DNA of 64,000 bases from Leifsonia sp. Leaf264 (GCF_001422325.1 NZ_LMMR01000006.1:248001-312000), one strand, 5' to 3'. Shown: positions 23,951-34,100, numbered from the stretch's first letter. Notes: generated by a model from the sequence alone, not told the origin. Program-made: numbers and translations.

Positions 23951-25990
23951 TCATCGAGCGGTCGTGACGACGGCGATGAGCCCCTCACCGTAGGCCTCGA
24001 GCTTCTTCTGCCCGATGCCGGAGATGCCGTCGAGATCGCCGAGCCCCTGGGGTCGGGCCTGGGCGACGGCACGCAGGGTGGCATCGCCGAAGACGATGTA
24101 GGCCGGCACGCCCTGCTCCTTCGCCTGAGCGGCCCGCCACGTTCTGAGCGCCTCGAACAGCTCGACGTCGGCCGGGCTGAGATCGGCGAGAGCGGCGGAC
24201 GACTTCGCGGAACGCCCCGACGACCGACCCGTCGAACGCTCGGGCTCGGTGCGGAGCGCGACCGTGCGTGCTCCGGAGAGGACGTCGGCCGAGGCATCCG
24301 TCAGCGACAGCGTTCCGTAGTCTCCGACTGCGGCCAGGAGTCCCTGCGCCAGGAGCTGTCGCGCGACGCCACGCCACTGCTGGTCACTGAGATCTGCGCC
24401 GATGCCCCAGGTTGCGAGGCGCTCGTGACCCCACTGTTCGGTGCGCGGGGTGGCCTTGCCCCGGAGGATGTCGACGATCTGCCCGGCGCCGAACGACTGG
24501 TTGCGCTCGCGCTTCAGCCTCACGATGGTCGAGAGCAGCTTCTGGGCCGGAACCGTGCCATCCCATGCCACGGGAGGATTGAGGCAGGTGTCGCAGTTGC
24601 CGCAGGCGGTGCTGGGCTGCCCGAAGTAGCTGAGCAGGTTGACGCGTCGGCACTCGACGGTCTCGCACAGGGCGAGCATGGCATCGAGATGAGCCGACTG
24701 GCGGCGGCGGTGTGCGAGATCGCCGGGCGACTGGTCGATCATGCGGCGCTGCTGCACGACGTCCTGCAGGCCGTAGGCGAGCCACGCCGTGGACGGTTCC
24801 CCGTCGCGGCCCGCGCGGCCCGTCTCCTGGTAGTAGCCCTCGACGGACTTGGGCAGGTCGATGTGAGCGACGAAGCGCACGTCGGGCTTGTCGATGCCCA
24901 TGCCGAACGCGATGGTGGCGACGACGATCACGCCCTCCTCGCGCAGGAACCGCGACTGGGTGCGCATGCGCAGTCCTGCGTCGAGGCCGGCGTGGTAGGC
25001 GAGCGCGTTCAGGCCGTTGGCACGCAGGAACTCGGCGGTCTTCTCGGTCGTCGCTCGCGACAGGGCGTAGACGATTCCGGCGTCGTTCGGGTGCTCGGTG
25101 CGGATGAAGTCGAGCAGCTGCTTGCGCGGCTCGTTCTTCGACACGATGCGGTACTGGATGTTCGGACGGTCGAAGCTGGAGACGAAGTGCCTGGCGCCCT
25201 CGAGGTGCAGGCGGTCGGCGATCTCGCGGTGCGTCGCCTCGGTGGCTGTGGCCGTGAGGGCGATGCGCGGAACGTCGGGCCAACGCTCGGCGAGGTCGCC
25301 GAGTGAGAGGTAGTCGGGCCTGAAGTCGTGACCCCACTGCGACACGCAGTGCGCCTCGTCGATGGCGAACAGCGCGATGGAGCCGCGCTCGAGGAAGCGC
25401 TTGGACTGTTCGCTGTTGAGCCGCTCGGGGGCGATGTAGAGCAGGTCGAGCTCACCCTCGACGTAGGCGCGTTCGACGCGGGCGCGCTCGGCGGGGTCCT
25501 GCGTGGAGTTGAGGTAGGCGGCGCGCACGCCGACGGCCAGGAGAGCGTCGACCTGGTCGTGCATCAGGGCGATGAGCGGCGAGACGACGATGCCCGTGCC
25601 TTCGCGGAGCAGCGCCGGGATCTGGTAGCAGAGGCTCTTGCCGCCACCGGTGGGCATGAGCACGATGGCGTCGCCGCCGGCGGCGACCTGGCCGATGATG
25701 TCGGCCTGCTCACCGCGGAAGGACTCGTAGCCGAAGACCGTGTGCAGCGCCTCGGCCGCCGTCGCGAAACGGGGCGGCGCGGCGCGGGCGACGAGGGTGG
25801 CCGTGGACGACGCGGATGCAGCGCCGCGGGCAGGCGGTGCTGAGCGGGCGAGCTCCTCGTCGGACGGCGGGAGCCAGCCGTCTTCGGGCGGCGCCCAGTC
25901 GTCGAGGGGAGGTGCAGCGTCGTCGAACGGGAACCCGTCGAAGCCCTCATCGGGGTCTGGGATCTGGTTCCGTTCGGCGTTCCAACTCAC
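23951..25990 (-). CDS. recQ: ATP-dependent DNA helicase RecQ
   Basis: This 679-residue protein has an acidic, Pro-rich N-terminal extension (residues 1-75), absent from E. coli RecQ, preceding a standard helicase core. Motif I is MPTGGGKSLCYQIPAL (112-127), motif II AIDEAHCVSQWGHDFRPDY with the aromatic-rich loop, motif III ALTATAT, motif VI QETGRAGRDG. The RecQ-C-terminal zinc site uses CRRVNLLSYFGQP then CGNCDTCLNP. A winged helix follows, and the last 80 residues (LFEALRTWRAAQAKEQGVPAY onward) are an HRDC domain. It unwinds DNA 3' to 5' in recombination and repair. The GTG start at 25990 has TAGAAT-N6 upstream. Transcription runs away from a dispersed repeat. Confidence 0.95.
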   Translation of the reverse strand: MSWNAERNQIPDPDEGFDGFPFDDAAPPLDDWAPPEDGWLPPSDEELARSAPPARGAASASSTATLVARAAPPRFATAAEALHTVFGYESFRGEQADIIGQVAAGGDAIVLMPTGGGKSLCYQIPALLREGTGIVVSPLIALMHDQVDALLAVGVRAAYLNSTQDPAERARVERAYVEGELDLLYIAPERLNSEQSKRFLERGSIALFAIDEAHCVSQWGHDFRPDYLSLGDLAERWPDVPRIALTATATEATHREIADRLHLEGARHFVSSFDRPNIQYRIVSKNEPRKQLLDFIRTEHPNDAGIVYALSRATTEKTAEFLRANGLNALAYHAGLDAGLRMRTQSRFLREEGVIVVATIAFGMGIDKPDVRFVAHIDLPKSVEGYYQETGRAGRDGEPSTAWLAYGLQDVVQQRRMIDQSPGDLAHRRRQSAHLDAMLALCETVECRRVNLLSYFGQPSTACGNCDTCLNPPVAWDGTVPAQKLLSTIVRLKRERNQSFGAGQIVDILRGKATPRTEQWGHERLATWGIGADLSDQQWRGVARQLLAQGLLAAVGDYGTLSLTDASADVLSGARTVALRTEPERSTGRSSGRSAKSSAALADLSPADVELFEALRTWRAAQAKEQGVPAYIVFGDATLRAVAQARPQGLGDLDGISGIGQKKLEAYGEGLIAVVTTAR

Positions 25991-25996
25991 CCGGCG

Positions 25997-26002
25997 ATTC
26001 TA
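25997..26002 (-). promoter_or_regulatory. Leaderless -10 box of recQ
   Basis: TAGAAT on the minus strand, six bases (CGCCGG), then GTG at 25990. Confidence 0.62.
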
Positions 26003-26067
26003 TGCGGCAGGGCCGACGGTGGAGGCTGGGTGCTGGTGGGGTGGGGATGGTTCGCCGCTCGCTCCCC

Positions 26068-26204
26068 TCGCTGGTCGAGTAGCCCGCGAGCGCAGCGAGC
26101 AGGCGTATCGAGACCACTCTCACGGTGACGGGGCGCCATGGTGAGAGTGATCTCGATACGTGTCCGACTTCGTCGGGCACTACTCGATCAGCGGTACTCG
26201 ATCA
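26068..26204. repeat. Dispersed intergenic repeat, inverted double copy with long hairpin (locus B)
   Basis: A reverse-orientation copy (26068-26113) of the element at 16415 and a forward copy (26151-26204) face each other around a stem. Arms CGTATCGAGACCACTCTCAC (26104-26123) and GTGAGAGTGATCTCGATACG (26141-26160) match at 19 of 20 positions with a 17-base loop. The forward copy ends in two CTCGATCAGCG blocks, and the last block supplies the stop codon of copC at 26202. It may act as the copper operon terminator. Confidence 0.82.
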
Positions 26205-26876
26205 GCGAGGCTCCTTCGGAGCCGTGCCCTCGTAGACCTCGGCGTCCGACCGGGCGTCGGGGTGGCGTCGACGGAGCACCAGGAGCGTGACGACGACGGC
26301 GAGCACCACCACCACGAGGGCGCCGGCGATCCACAGCAGGTCACCGAGCGACGACGCCGACGTGGCTGCAGCATCCGCCGTCGAATCGTCTGCGCCGTCG
26401 CTCGCCGACGTCGGAGCTTCGGCCGCCGCGGTCGGGCAGGTCGGCTCGCTCGCGCTGCCCGCGGCGAGCTCGGTTCCGTCGGCCGGCGCCCACTCGAACT
26501 CGTACTCCCCCGACACCGGATGCCCATCGGTCGAGACGACCTGCCAGGTCACCGTGTAGGTGCCCGGTTGGCCGAGCTGCGCGTCGGTCTCGATGGTCGC
26601 GTCGACGATCCTGGAGCATCCGTCGCCGTAGTACCGCGGATCCGAGGCCGGACCGGACACCTCGATGGCCGAGCCGTTTCCGAAGGAGAGCAGGTTGTCG
26701 TTGGTGGTCAGCAAGATGGTTCCCGGCTGCTCGGTCACGGTGGCGTTCTCCGCCGGGCTCGAGCTGACCGGGTAGTTGTGGGCCGAGGCCGGGCCGGCCA
26801 CGCCGAGAACCGAGGCCGCGAGGACCGCGACCCCCGCCCCGACGAGGCCGAACCGGCGGCGAATGCCCGAGGACAT
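26202..26876 (-). CDS. copC: CopC-domain copper resistance/transport protein, membrane-anchored
   Basis: This 224-residue protein has a signal peptide at 1-32 with cleavage after ASA, leaving His at the mature N-terminus (HNYPVSSSPAENATV). CopC proteins bind Cu(II) through such an N-terminal His plus a later His; STDGHPVSGEYEF supplies the expected second site. Beyond the 100-residue CopC beta-sandwich lies a low-complexity Ala/Ser/Asp linker and a C-terminal membrane helix (LLWIAGALVVVVLAVVVTLLVL) with a basic tail. An unusual YYGDGCS insertion with one Cys is visible near residue 85. It is the last gene of a three-gene operon with YcnI and a His-rich membrane protein, so periplasmic copper handling is the likely role. 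Confidence 0.88.
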   Translation of the reverse strand: MSSGIRRRFGLVGAGVAVLAASVLGVAGPASAHNYPVSSSPAENATVTEQPGTILLTTNDNLLSFGNGSAIEVSGPASDPRYYGDGCSRIVDATIETDAQLGQPGTYTVTWQVVSTDGHPVSGEYEFEWAPADGTELAAGSASEPTCPTAAAEAPTSASDGADDSTADAAATSASSLGDLLWIAGALVVVVLAVVVTLLVLRRRHPDARSDAEVYEGTAPKEPR

Positions 26877-26881
26877 GATCG

Positions 26882-27610
26882 CTACTTCCCTGCCGGCGCG
26901 CGGCGGCGCGACACGACGGCGATGACCACGCCGACAGCACCGACGACGAGCCCCAGCACGCCGAGCACTCGGGCGAGCACATCGACGTCGGCATCCGTCG
27001 ACGAGGCATCGTCGTGGTCGGTCGACGCGGCGGCGTCATCCGAGTCGCTGTGACCATGAGCGTCGCCTGTGGCGTCGGTCACCACGATGGCGGGCGCCGG
27101 ATGCTCCGGCTCGGCCTCACCGTCGACGGTCTTCTCGTTCCACTCGGTCGATCCCGCCTCGCAGGTCTGGGTGACGGGGAACTCGAGGGTGTCGCCGGCC
27201 GCGTCTTCTGGGAGCTGCAGGGACAGCGCGAAGGTGTCGCGGTAGCCGTCAGCCAACGGCGTCTTGGCCGTGTAGACGACCTGGCCGACACGCTCGGTGA
27301 GCTCGTTGCCGTGGGCGTCGGTGACGGGCGGGTCGAGCTTGATAGTGGTCTTCTCGACGGTCCAACCCTGGTTGATGGTCGGCGTGACCGAGGGGATGGA
27401 CTCGGGGATGTCGATGGCCACCTCTGTGGTCGGCGATCCGTCGCAGCCGTGCGGCACCGCGAAGGTGAGCACCGCGTAGGAGCCGGCGGCGGTGCTGTCG
27501 GGCGTGACGCCGACGTGCGCGCTGGCCGCGAGCGGAGAGGCGAGGGCGAACAGCAGCCCGGCGCCGAGGGCTGATGCCGCGAGGGCCGTGGTGCGGGTGG
27601 TGGTCTTCAT
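26882..27610 (-). CDS. ycnI: YcnI-family (DUF1775) copper-associated protein
   Basis: This 242-residue protein has a signal peptide ending ASAHVGVTPDSTAAG. The mature protein begins with the His-Val motif characteristic of YcnI, whose monohistidine site binds Cu(II). The tryptophan of the site is probably in INQGWTVEK. The FAVPHGCDGSPTTEVAIDIP segment is the family hallmark, and two Cys (HGCDG, TQTCEAG) may pair. A His/Asp-rich low-complexity linker (GDAHGHSDSDDAAASTDHDD) could bind metal and precedes a C-terminal membrane helix. It is translated five bases before copC. No good ribosome site is seen right before ATG 27610, so a transcript beginning at the upstream gene is plausible. Confidence 0.9.
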   Translation of the reverse strand: MKTTTRTTALAASALGAGLLFALASPLAASAHVGVTPDSTAAGSYAVLTFAVPHGCDGSPTTEVAIDIPESIPSVTPTINQGWTVEKTTIKLDPPVTDAHGNELTERVGQVVYTAKTPLADGYRDTFALSLQLPEDAAGDTLEFPVTQTCEAGSTEWNEKTVDGEAEPEHPAPAIVVTDATGDAHGHSDSDDAAASTDHDDASSTDADVDVLARVLGVLGLVVGAVGVVIAVVSRRRAPAGK

Positions 27611-27731
27611 GGTCGTGTGTCGTCCTTGTGTCGATGGGGCACCGGAAGACGCGACGCGCTGAGGCGTCGACCGTCTCCGTCTGAGGGTTGTTCGGTGCCG
27701 AGGGAGGAAAGGTTCGTTCGGGTCGCCGGAG

Positions 27732-28370
27732 CTATGCTGCGGCGAATGCGAACGGACGGGGCGGCCCTCGATGCCGCATCGACGAGAGCACGACCAGGAG
27801 ATCGTGCGGAAGCAGGACGACGGCGCGGGCGCTGAGGCGCACGTCGCTCACCGGAACCAGGCGCGGTGCACCGACGATCAGCACGGCGATCAGACGTCCG
27901 GCGGCGTGGACGGTGGCTCGCGCAGCGCGCTCGCCCCGGTACAGCGCCGCGATGGTGACGACGGCGGCGAGAATGTGCGCCAGGATCATGGCGGTGCCGT
28001 CATGGGCGGGGTGCCCGCCCATCTGGGCTGCCGCTCCCCCAGTGCCGAGCTGCTGCATGAGATGCGCGGCAGTGTCGTGGTGCGCCGCCGGATTCGTCGT
28101 GACCTGCAGCGAGCTGCCGCTGACTGCGAACAGGCCGTGGAACGCCAGCTGGCTGAGGATCACGGATGCCGCCAACCGCGCCAGCGAGAGCGTTCGGCCG
28201 GCCAGGGCCACGCACACCATGGCGGCGAAAGCGAAGGCCACGACCGTACCGACGCCGACCGGCACCTGGGCGCCGACGCCGCCGCCGATCGAGTGCGACA
28301 GGCCCGCGAGCAGGGTAGCGACGACGGCGGCGGTCAGTCCGCGCGCAGTCCGGGCACCCCGCTGGCTCAT
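27732..28370 (-). CDS. Membrane protein with His-rich loops, first gene of copper operon
   Basis: This 212-residue integral membrane protein has about five helices. Between helices lies a His/Met cluster (NPAAHHDTAAHLMQQLGTGG, then MGGHPAHDGTAMILAH), residues well suited to copper binding. ATG at 28370 is chosen: TAGGAT lies seven bases upstream, and MSQRGARTARGLTAAVVATL is a normal membrane start, while the much longer frame through 29897 is a shadow of the neighbouring repeat protein. The last 30 residues (RHRGPPRPFAFAAA) are cytoplasmic. In many actinobacteria a CopD/YcnJ permease sits beside ycnI and copC; this protein may fill that place but is not recognisably CopD. A 121-base gap separates it from ycnI. 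Confidence 0.7.
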   Translation of the reverse strand: MSQRGARTARGLTAAVVATLLAGLSHSIGGGVGAQVPVGVGTVVAFAFAAMVCVALAGRTLSLARLAASVILSQLAFHGLFAVSGSSLQVTTNPAAHHDTAAHLMQQLGTGGAAAQMGGHPAHDGTAMILAHILAAVVTIAALYRGERAARATVHAAGRLIAVLIVGAPRLVPVSDVRLSARAVVLLPHDLLVVLSSMRHRGPPRPFAFAAA

Positions 28371-28444
28371 GGGATCAATCCTAGGAGGAGCGGCGGGAGC
28401 GGGAGGACGGCGATCGCCCGGATGCCGCGCCGGCCTCACATCGA

Positions 28445-30889
28445 TCAGCGCTTCTCGCAGGCGATGCCGTCCTTGTCCCGGTCCGATTTCGCGTTCAGGT
28501 TGTAGAGGGCCGTGGAATGGAACGCCGATGGGCTGATCGCGACGTCCCTGCCGGACACTCGATCCACGGAGACACCGTTCCTCGCGACGCCGGAGGGATA
28601 GACCGCATTGAGCGCCGTGCAGTTCGCGTACGCGATGGGCGCCACCTTCTTCCCGGCAGAGACCTTCGACACTGTCGTGTAGCCGGACTTCGATGCGGTG
28701 GTCCGCACGCTGATCGTGCCGTCGACGTCGGTGGCGAGCACCCGATAGCTCGACGTCGTGGCGCCGATGATCGCCTTGCCGTTGCGGAGCCACTGGAACC
28801 TGATGGAAGCCGCTGGGCTCCAGGTGCCTGCACTCGCGGTCAGAGTGCCTCCGACCTTCGCCGTGCCGCCGATCGTCGGCGTCGGCGTCGCGGCGAACAC
28901 GCCGTTCGCGATGGCGACGCCGGCACTCATCCTCGTGACCGGGGCGTATCCGATCTTCGATCCGGTCACGGCGAGCGTGACACTCGTAGATGCGTCGGCT
29001 GCAACAAGCTTGTAGCTCGATGCGGTGGCGCCGGCGATCGCGATCCCGTTCCGCTTCCACTGATACGTGAGCGCGACACCGGTGGGCGCCCAGGTGCCGG
29101 GCTGTCCCGTCAGAGTCTGTCCGACACGCTTGGTACCCGTCACGGACGGCGTCGGAGTCGCGGTGAGCAGCCTCTGGATACTCGACGCGGCGCTGGTCTT
29201 CGTGACCGGGGTGTAGCCGCCCTTGGACCCGGTCACGACGAAGGTGACGGAGGTCCCTCCGTCGCCAGGGGTGAGCTTGTACGTCAAGGCCGTCGCCTGG
29301 GGGATGGCGACGCCGTTCCGCTTCCACTGGTAGCTGAAGGCGATGCCGGCCGGCGCCCACGATCCCGCCCTGCCCGTCAGGACCTGGCCGACCAGTCCCG
29401 TACCGGAGACCGTGGGAATCGGCGTGGACGTGAGCACCTTCTCGATGACCGACGGAGCGCTGGTCCTGGCGACGGTTGCGTATGTCGCCTTGGATCCGGT
29501 GACCACCAGGGTGATGGAAGCGCCGGCATCGGCCGTCGCGAGCTTGTAGGTCGCAGTCGTCGCAGTCGTGATGGGTGCACCGTTGCGGTTCCACTGGTAC
29601 TTCAGGGTCGCGCCGGCGGGCGCCCAGGTTCCGGCCGCACCGGTCAGCGTCTCGCCTACCCGCTTCTTCCCGGCAATGGTCGGCGTCGGCGTCGCGGTGA
29701 AGACGTTGGAGACCACGGCCGTGGGAGCGCTGGTCGTGGCATTCGCCGAGTAACCGGTCCTGGTACCCGTGACCGTCACCGTGATCACGCTGTCGGCGTC
29801 GCCGGTGACGAGCGTGTACGTCGAGGCCGTGGCGCCCTCGATCGGCGTGCCTGCGCGCTTCCACTGGAAGGCGAGGACAGCATCCGTCGGCGCCCACTCC
29901 CCTGCATCGACCGAGAGGGTCGAACCGACGATCGCGGTTCCGGAAATCGTCGCGTGCGGCGCCATCGTGGCGGCGGCGACGACGTCAGTCGAGGCACTCG
30001 TGCGCTCGGCCGCGATGAACGAGGCTTTCGAACCTGTGACGACGACCTGGATGGTGCAACCGATATCGGCGGCGGCCAGCACGTACGTCGACGACTGGGC
30101 GTCGGAGATCGGCTCGCCGTTGCGAGTCCAGGTGTAGTCGAAGTGCACGCCGGTGTCCCAGCCGTCGGTGACAGCTGTGAGGGTCGCACCGAAGACTGCC
30201 GGACCGTCGACGATCGGGATCGGCGACGGCGTGAGGTCGCCGTCGCCGACAGCCTGCGAGAAGGAACCGGAGTAGGTCCCCTGACCGCCAGACACCGGCT
30301 GCTCGGCCGTCCAGGCCAGTCGACCGATCCCGGTTCCGCTCCAGGTGACGGTGGAGTCGTCGGTGTCGACGGCGCCGGCGACGTCTGAGTCTGCCGCAAC
30401 GGTGAGCTGCACCGGGCCGTCGACTCCGATCACCGGCTTCAGAATGGTGACGGCACCGGCGACGGTGGAACCCGCGAAGTCGTCGGGCAACACCTGGTCG
30501 GTCGCCGACAGCGCCGTGAGCGTGGCGATGCCGGTGAGAGGGGACAGATCCGAGATGGAGTTGCCGTCGAGGATCACGGAGTCGAGGCTCGTGGCGTACT
30601 CGAGGCCGGACAGGCTCGAAATGTGCTGAGCGGGACAGTCCAGACCGGTGAGGCTCGCCACATCAGCTCCGGTCAGCACCTCGTCCTCGGGGAACGCGAT
30701 CAGTTCACGGACGCACGCGTCGAGGTTCGCATCCGCCAATCCGGCGAATCCCGTGTGATCGTCGGCCGCGGTCGCCGAGCCGACGACGCCCGTCAGCCCG
30801 GCGGCGACGAGGGCGGTGGCGACCACCGTGGTCCCGAGGATGCGCCTGCGAGGAACAGCGACACGGGCTGGGGGCTGGGCATGCAGCAC
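28445..30889 (-). CDS. Large secreted protein: LRR, six Ig-like repeats, C-terminal Excalibur domain
   Basis: This 814-residue protein has a signal peptide at about 1-42. Residues 50-140 resemble an internalin-type leucine-rich cap (ISSLSGLEYATSLDSVILDG, then ISDLSPLTGIATLTAL). From about residue 215 come six tandem modules of 85-90 residues, each with the core (T)PTPxIxGxxxVGxTLT, a GTWAPAGxxxxYQWKRNG strand pair and a VVTGSKxGY ending. The C-terminal 50 residues hold NCTALNAVYPSG and DRDKDGIACEKR, the Excalibur calcium-binding motif (DxDxDGxxCE). No LPxTG motif. It is probably a secreted adhesion or matrix protein. GTG at 30889 has GGAG upstream. The DNA repeats made a long antisense open frame that is not a gene. 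Confidence 0.88.
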   Translation of the reverse strand: MLHAQPPARVAVPRRRILGTTVVATALVAAGLTGVVGSATAADDHTGFAGLADANLDACVRELIAFPEDEVLTGADVASLTGLDCPAQHISSLSGLEYATSLDSVILDGNSISDLSPLTGIATLTALSATDQVLPDDFAGSTVAGAVTILKPVIGVDGPVQLTVAADSDVAGAVDTDDSTVTWSGTGIGRLAWTAEQPVSGGQGTYSGSFSQAVGDGDLTPSPIPIVDGPAVFGATLTAVTDGWDTGVHFDYTWTRNGEPISDAQSSTYVLAAADIGCTIQVVVTGSKASFIAAERTSASTDVVAAATMAPHATISGTAIVGSTLSVDAGEWAPTDAVLAFQWKRAGTPIEGATASTYTLVTGDADSVITVTVTGTRTGYSANATTSAPTAVVSNVFTATPTPTIAGKKRVGETLTGAAGTWAPAGATLKYQWNRNGAPITTATTATYKLATADAGASITLVVTGSKATYATVARTSAPSVIEKVLTSTPIPTVSGTGLVGQVLTGRAGSWAPAGIAFSYQWKRNGVAIPQATALTYKLTPGDGGTSVTFVVTGSKGGYTPVTKTSAASSIQRLLTATPTPSVTGTKRVGQTLTGQPGTWAPTGVALTYQWKRNGIAIAGATASSYKLVAADASTSVTLAVTGSKIGYAPVTRMSAGVAIANGVFAATPTPTIGGTAKVGGTLTASAGTWSPAASIRFQWLRNGKAIIGATTSSYRVLATDVDGTISVRTTASKSGYTTVSKVSAGKKVAPIAYANCTALNAVYPSGVARNGVSVDRVSGRDVAISPSAFHSTALYNLNAKSDRDKDGIACEKR

Positions 30890-31052
30890 AGAATCTCCTC
30901 GATGAGGCGGCTCCGGCCGCTTCGGGACAGGAGCGTGAGCACCGGTTCGGGTGACCCGGGTCGCACTACGTTAACCGCGAAACTGAGCAATGCCCACCCT
31001 TGGGGCACCCCCAATCCGGGAGTCGCACGCGGAACCGAGCGGCCAACCAGTG

Positions 31053-31100
31053 GGAACGGATGCGGCCCCTCACCGCGAGGTGAGGGGCCGCATCCGTTCC
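31053..31100 (-). terminator. Very strong hairpin terminator after the ExeM-type nuclease gene
   Basis: Perfect 22-bp arms at 31053-31074 and 31079-31100 (the right arm begins GGTGAGGGGCCGCATCCG), 4-base loop GCGA, beginning 16 bases after the stop at 31117 on the minus strand. It contains an inverted pair of CGGATGC. There is no U-tract. Confidence 0.88.
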
Positions 31101-31116
31101 GATCAGACGACGGGCG

Positions 31117-34100
31117 TTACCAGAGCAGCACCGGGAAGGCGTTGCTCGTGGAGCCCTTCACGGTGTCGGAGCCGGCGTAGACCGACTTCAGCACGTGCAG
31201 GCCGGCCTTCAGCTTCGGCAGGGTGATCGTCTTCCTGCCCTTGTCGCCCGCGCTGAGCGTGATGGTCGCGAGCAGCTTCTTGCCGTCGTAGACATTCACG
31301 TCGCCGGTGACGACGGTGCCCTTCGGAGCTGACACCACCACCGTGTACTTCAGCGCCGAGTTGTGGCTGCCGAGGACTGTGTTGGCGTAGGCGAAGGTCG
31401 AGCTCTTCACCGCGGGCACTGGTGCCGTGATGGTGATCGGCACGGCGATCGACGTTCCCGTCGACGGCACCGCGATCGTGAGCTGCTGGGCACCGGAGAG
31501 GCCGGCCGGAATCGCGAAGGTCACCGATGCGCGACCCACCTCATCCGTCGTGTCGACGATCGTCGGGTCGATGGCCGAGGATCCGACCACGGTCCCGCCG
31601 ATCGAGAGCTCGACCGTGGAGGCGGCGGGCTCGCCGGCGCTGAACGCGAGCGACGAGAGGTCGGCGGTGACCGACTCTCCCACCGCATACGCGGCACCGC
31701 TGGCGGGAGCCGTCAGCTTCACTCCGACCGCGCGCTGGGCGAGGTCGGGCGACACGGGCGAGTTGGCGGCCATGTAGTCGACCATCGACTCGAGGTCGAC
31801 CTTGCCGGAGTCGGCCTTCTGCGTTCCCTCGGCCAGGGTGAAGAAGTTGTCTCCGCCCGAGGCCAGGAACGAGTTGACGACGACGCGGATGCTGTCGTCG
31901 GCAGCCACGGGCTCCCCGTTCAGCAGCACGTTGGTGATGTGCGATCCGACGGCAGCCGTCGGGTCCTCGGTGTAGGTGAGGCTCTTCGACACACCGAGCT
32001 TGAGGAACGGTCGCGCTGCCGTGGCGGGCTGCCACTGCTGCTCGAGCACCTCCTTGAGCTGTGCACCCGTGAGGGTCAGCGTCACCAGCGTGTTGGCGAA
32101 CGGCTGGACGACAGCGGCCTCCTTGTAGGTGAGGTTGCCGTCGGGGTCGGCCGGCCCTGACGATGCGTACTTCATGTCGGCGCGCAGGCCACCCGGGTTC
32201 ATGAGGGCGACCTGGATGTCGGCGGAGTCGCGCTGGGCGCTCCACAGCTGCACGTCGGCGACGAAGTTGCCGAGAGTCGACTCCCCACCGCGGTTCTCAG
32301 CGCCGGCCGTCTGCTTGGCCCGGTTGAAGTCCGCGGTGATGTCGCCGAGCTTCACGGCACCGAGCACGGCTGCCTTGGCCACGGCGTCGGCGACGATCGG
32401 GGTGACGGCCGGGTCATCCGTGTAGTTCGGCGTGTACGTCGTGACTGTGCCGTTGACGACCTTGGTCTTGACGTCGTAGGTGTTGTTCACCATCGACAGC
32501 AGTTCCTTGGTCTGCGGGTTCACCTCGATGTCCATGATGCTGAACTTCTCGCCGTACTGGCCAGAGGAGATCACGGGACGTCCGTCGATCACGTGGTTGT
32601 ACGCGAGGTGGGTGTGACCCGACACGATCGCGTCGACGCTGTCATCCACGCCGTTCACGATCTTCCCGAACGCCGAGTTCGGGTCGGTGGCGGATGCCAC
32701 AGCGGTGGTCGCGGCACCCTCGTGCACGAGCAGCACGACGACGTCGGCCTCGCCGTTCGCCGGGTCGCCGTCGCGCAGGTCGTCGGCGACGGCGTTGACC
32801 GACTCCGTCACGTCGCGCACGTCGATCTGGGCGATGCCGGCCGGGCTGACCAGCGAGGACAGCTCGTTCGTCACGGCTCCGACGAAGCCGATCGTCACGC
32901 CGTCGAACTCCTCGGTGTAGTACGCGGGAAGTGCGTGCTCGTCAGTGCCCTTCTTGTAGATGTTCGCTCCGAGGTACTCCCACTTCGCCCGCGGGATGAT
33001 GCGGTCGGTGAGGTCGGCGAAGCCCTTGTCGAACTCGTGGTTGCCCACCGAGCTCACCTCGAGGCCGGCCGCGTTCAGCGCGTCGATCGTGGGGTTGTCC
33101 TTCTGGATGAACGAGGTGAACGTGGAGGCGCCCACCATGTCACCGGCTGCAGCGAAGACAGTGTTCGGGTTCTCGGCCCGCACCTGCTTCACAGCCGTCG
33201 ACAGCGCGGCGATGCCGCCGGCCGCCGATCCGGTGCCCTCGTTCTCGATGCGACCGTGGAAGTCATTGACCGTCACGAGGTCGATGGAGACCGGGGCGAC
33301 CTCACTCGAGACGCCGACGACGATCGGGTCGTGGTCGCTCGACCTGAAGGGCGTTCCGGCCTCGGTGGCACCGAACGCGTAACCGCGGTCGCTCCACTCG
33401 GGCGAGTTGATGTTCCAGACGCCGACACCGGTGACCGTCGAGGCGACCGACGGGCTGGCGAGGACGTGGTCGAGGCTGCCGAGCTCGCCGTTGAAGGAGT
33501 AGGTGTACTGGCCTGCGGCATCCGTCGGCACCAGGTCGGTCCAGCCGGCGTCGGTGAAGACGTCGATCGGGTCCTCCTGGGCGTATGAGTTGAAGTCGCC
33601 GATGAGGAACACGTCACCGCTGCCCGAGCTCTGCTTCAGGGTGTCGGTGAAGGCGAGGGTGGCCTGCGCCTGCTTGACCCTGTCCTCGTTGAACCAGCCC
33701 TGGCCGTCGGCCGGCTCTCCGGTCGAGCCCGAGGGGGCCGACTTCGACTTCAGGTGGTTGGCGACGACGGTGATGGTCTTGCCGTCGAAGGTGAAGGCCT
33801 GGGCGATGGGCTCGCGCGCGTTGCCCCAGACGCTCTCGTCGATCGGGACGGTCTGGCTGACGCCCTTGGGAGTGACGGCATCCGCCTTGTAGATGATCGC
33901 CGTGGTGATGAAGTCGGTGACGTCGGCCGTGAGGGCGTCGGGCGTGGGAACGAAGCTCCACACCTCGCTTCCGGCAGCCTCGTTGAGCGCGTCGACCAGG
34001 TTGCCGAGCGCCTCGTCCTTCGGGTCGCCGAGCTTGATCGAGTTCTCGATCTCCTCGAGCGAGACGATGTCGGCGTCGAGGCCGTTGATGGCCGCGACGA

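Noticed and set aside
28500-30300. DNA-level repeats of about 265 bp
   Set aside because: They are the coding repeats of the Ig-like modules and diverge at third positions, so they are protein repeats rather than a mobile array.
28517-30388. 623-codon open frame antisense to the Ig-repeat protein
   Set aside because: The repeated DNA of the real gene keeps the complement free of stops; no ribosome site or conserved motif.
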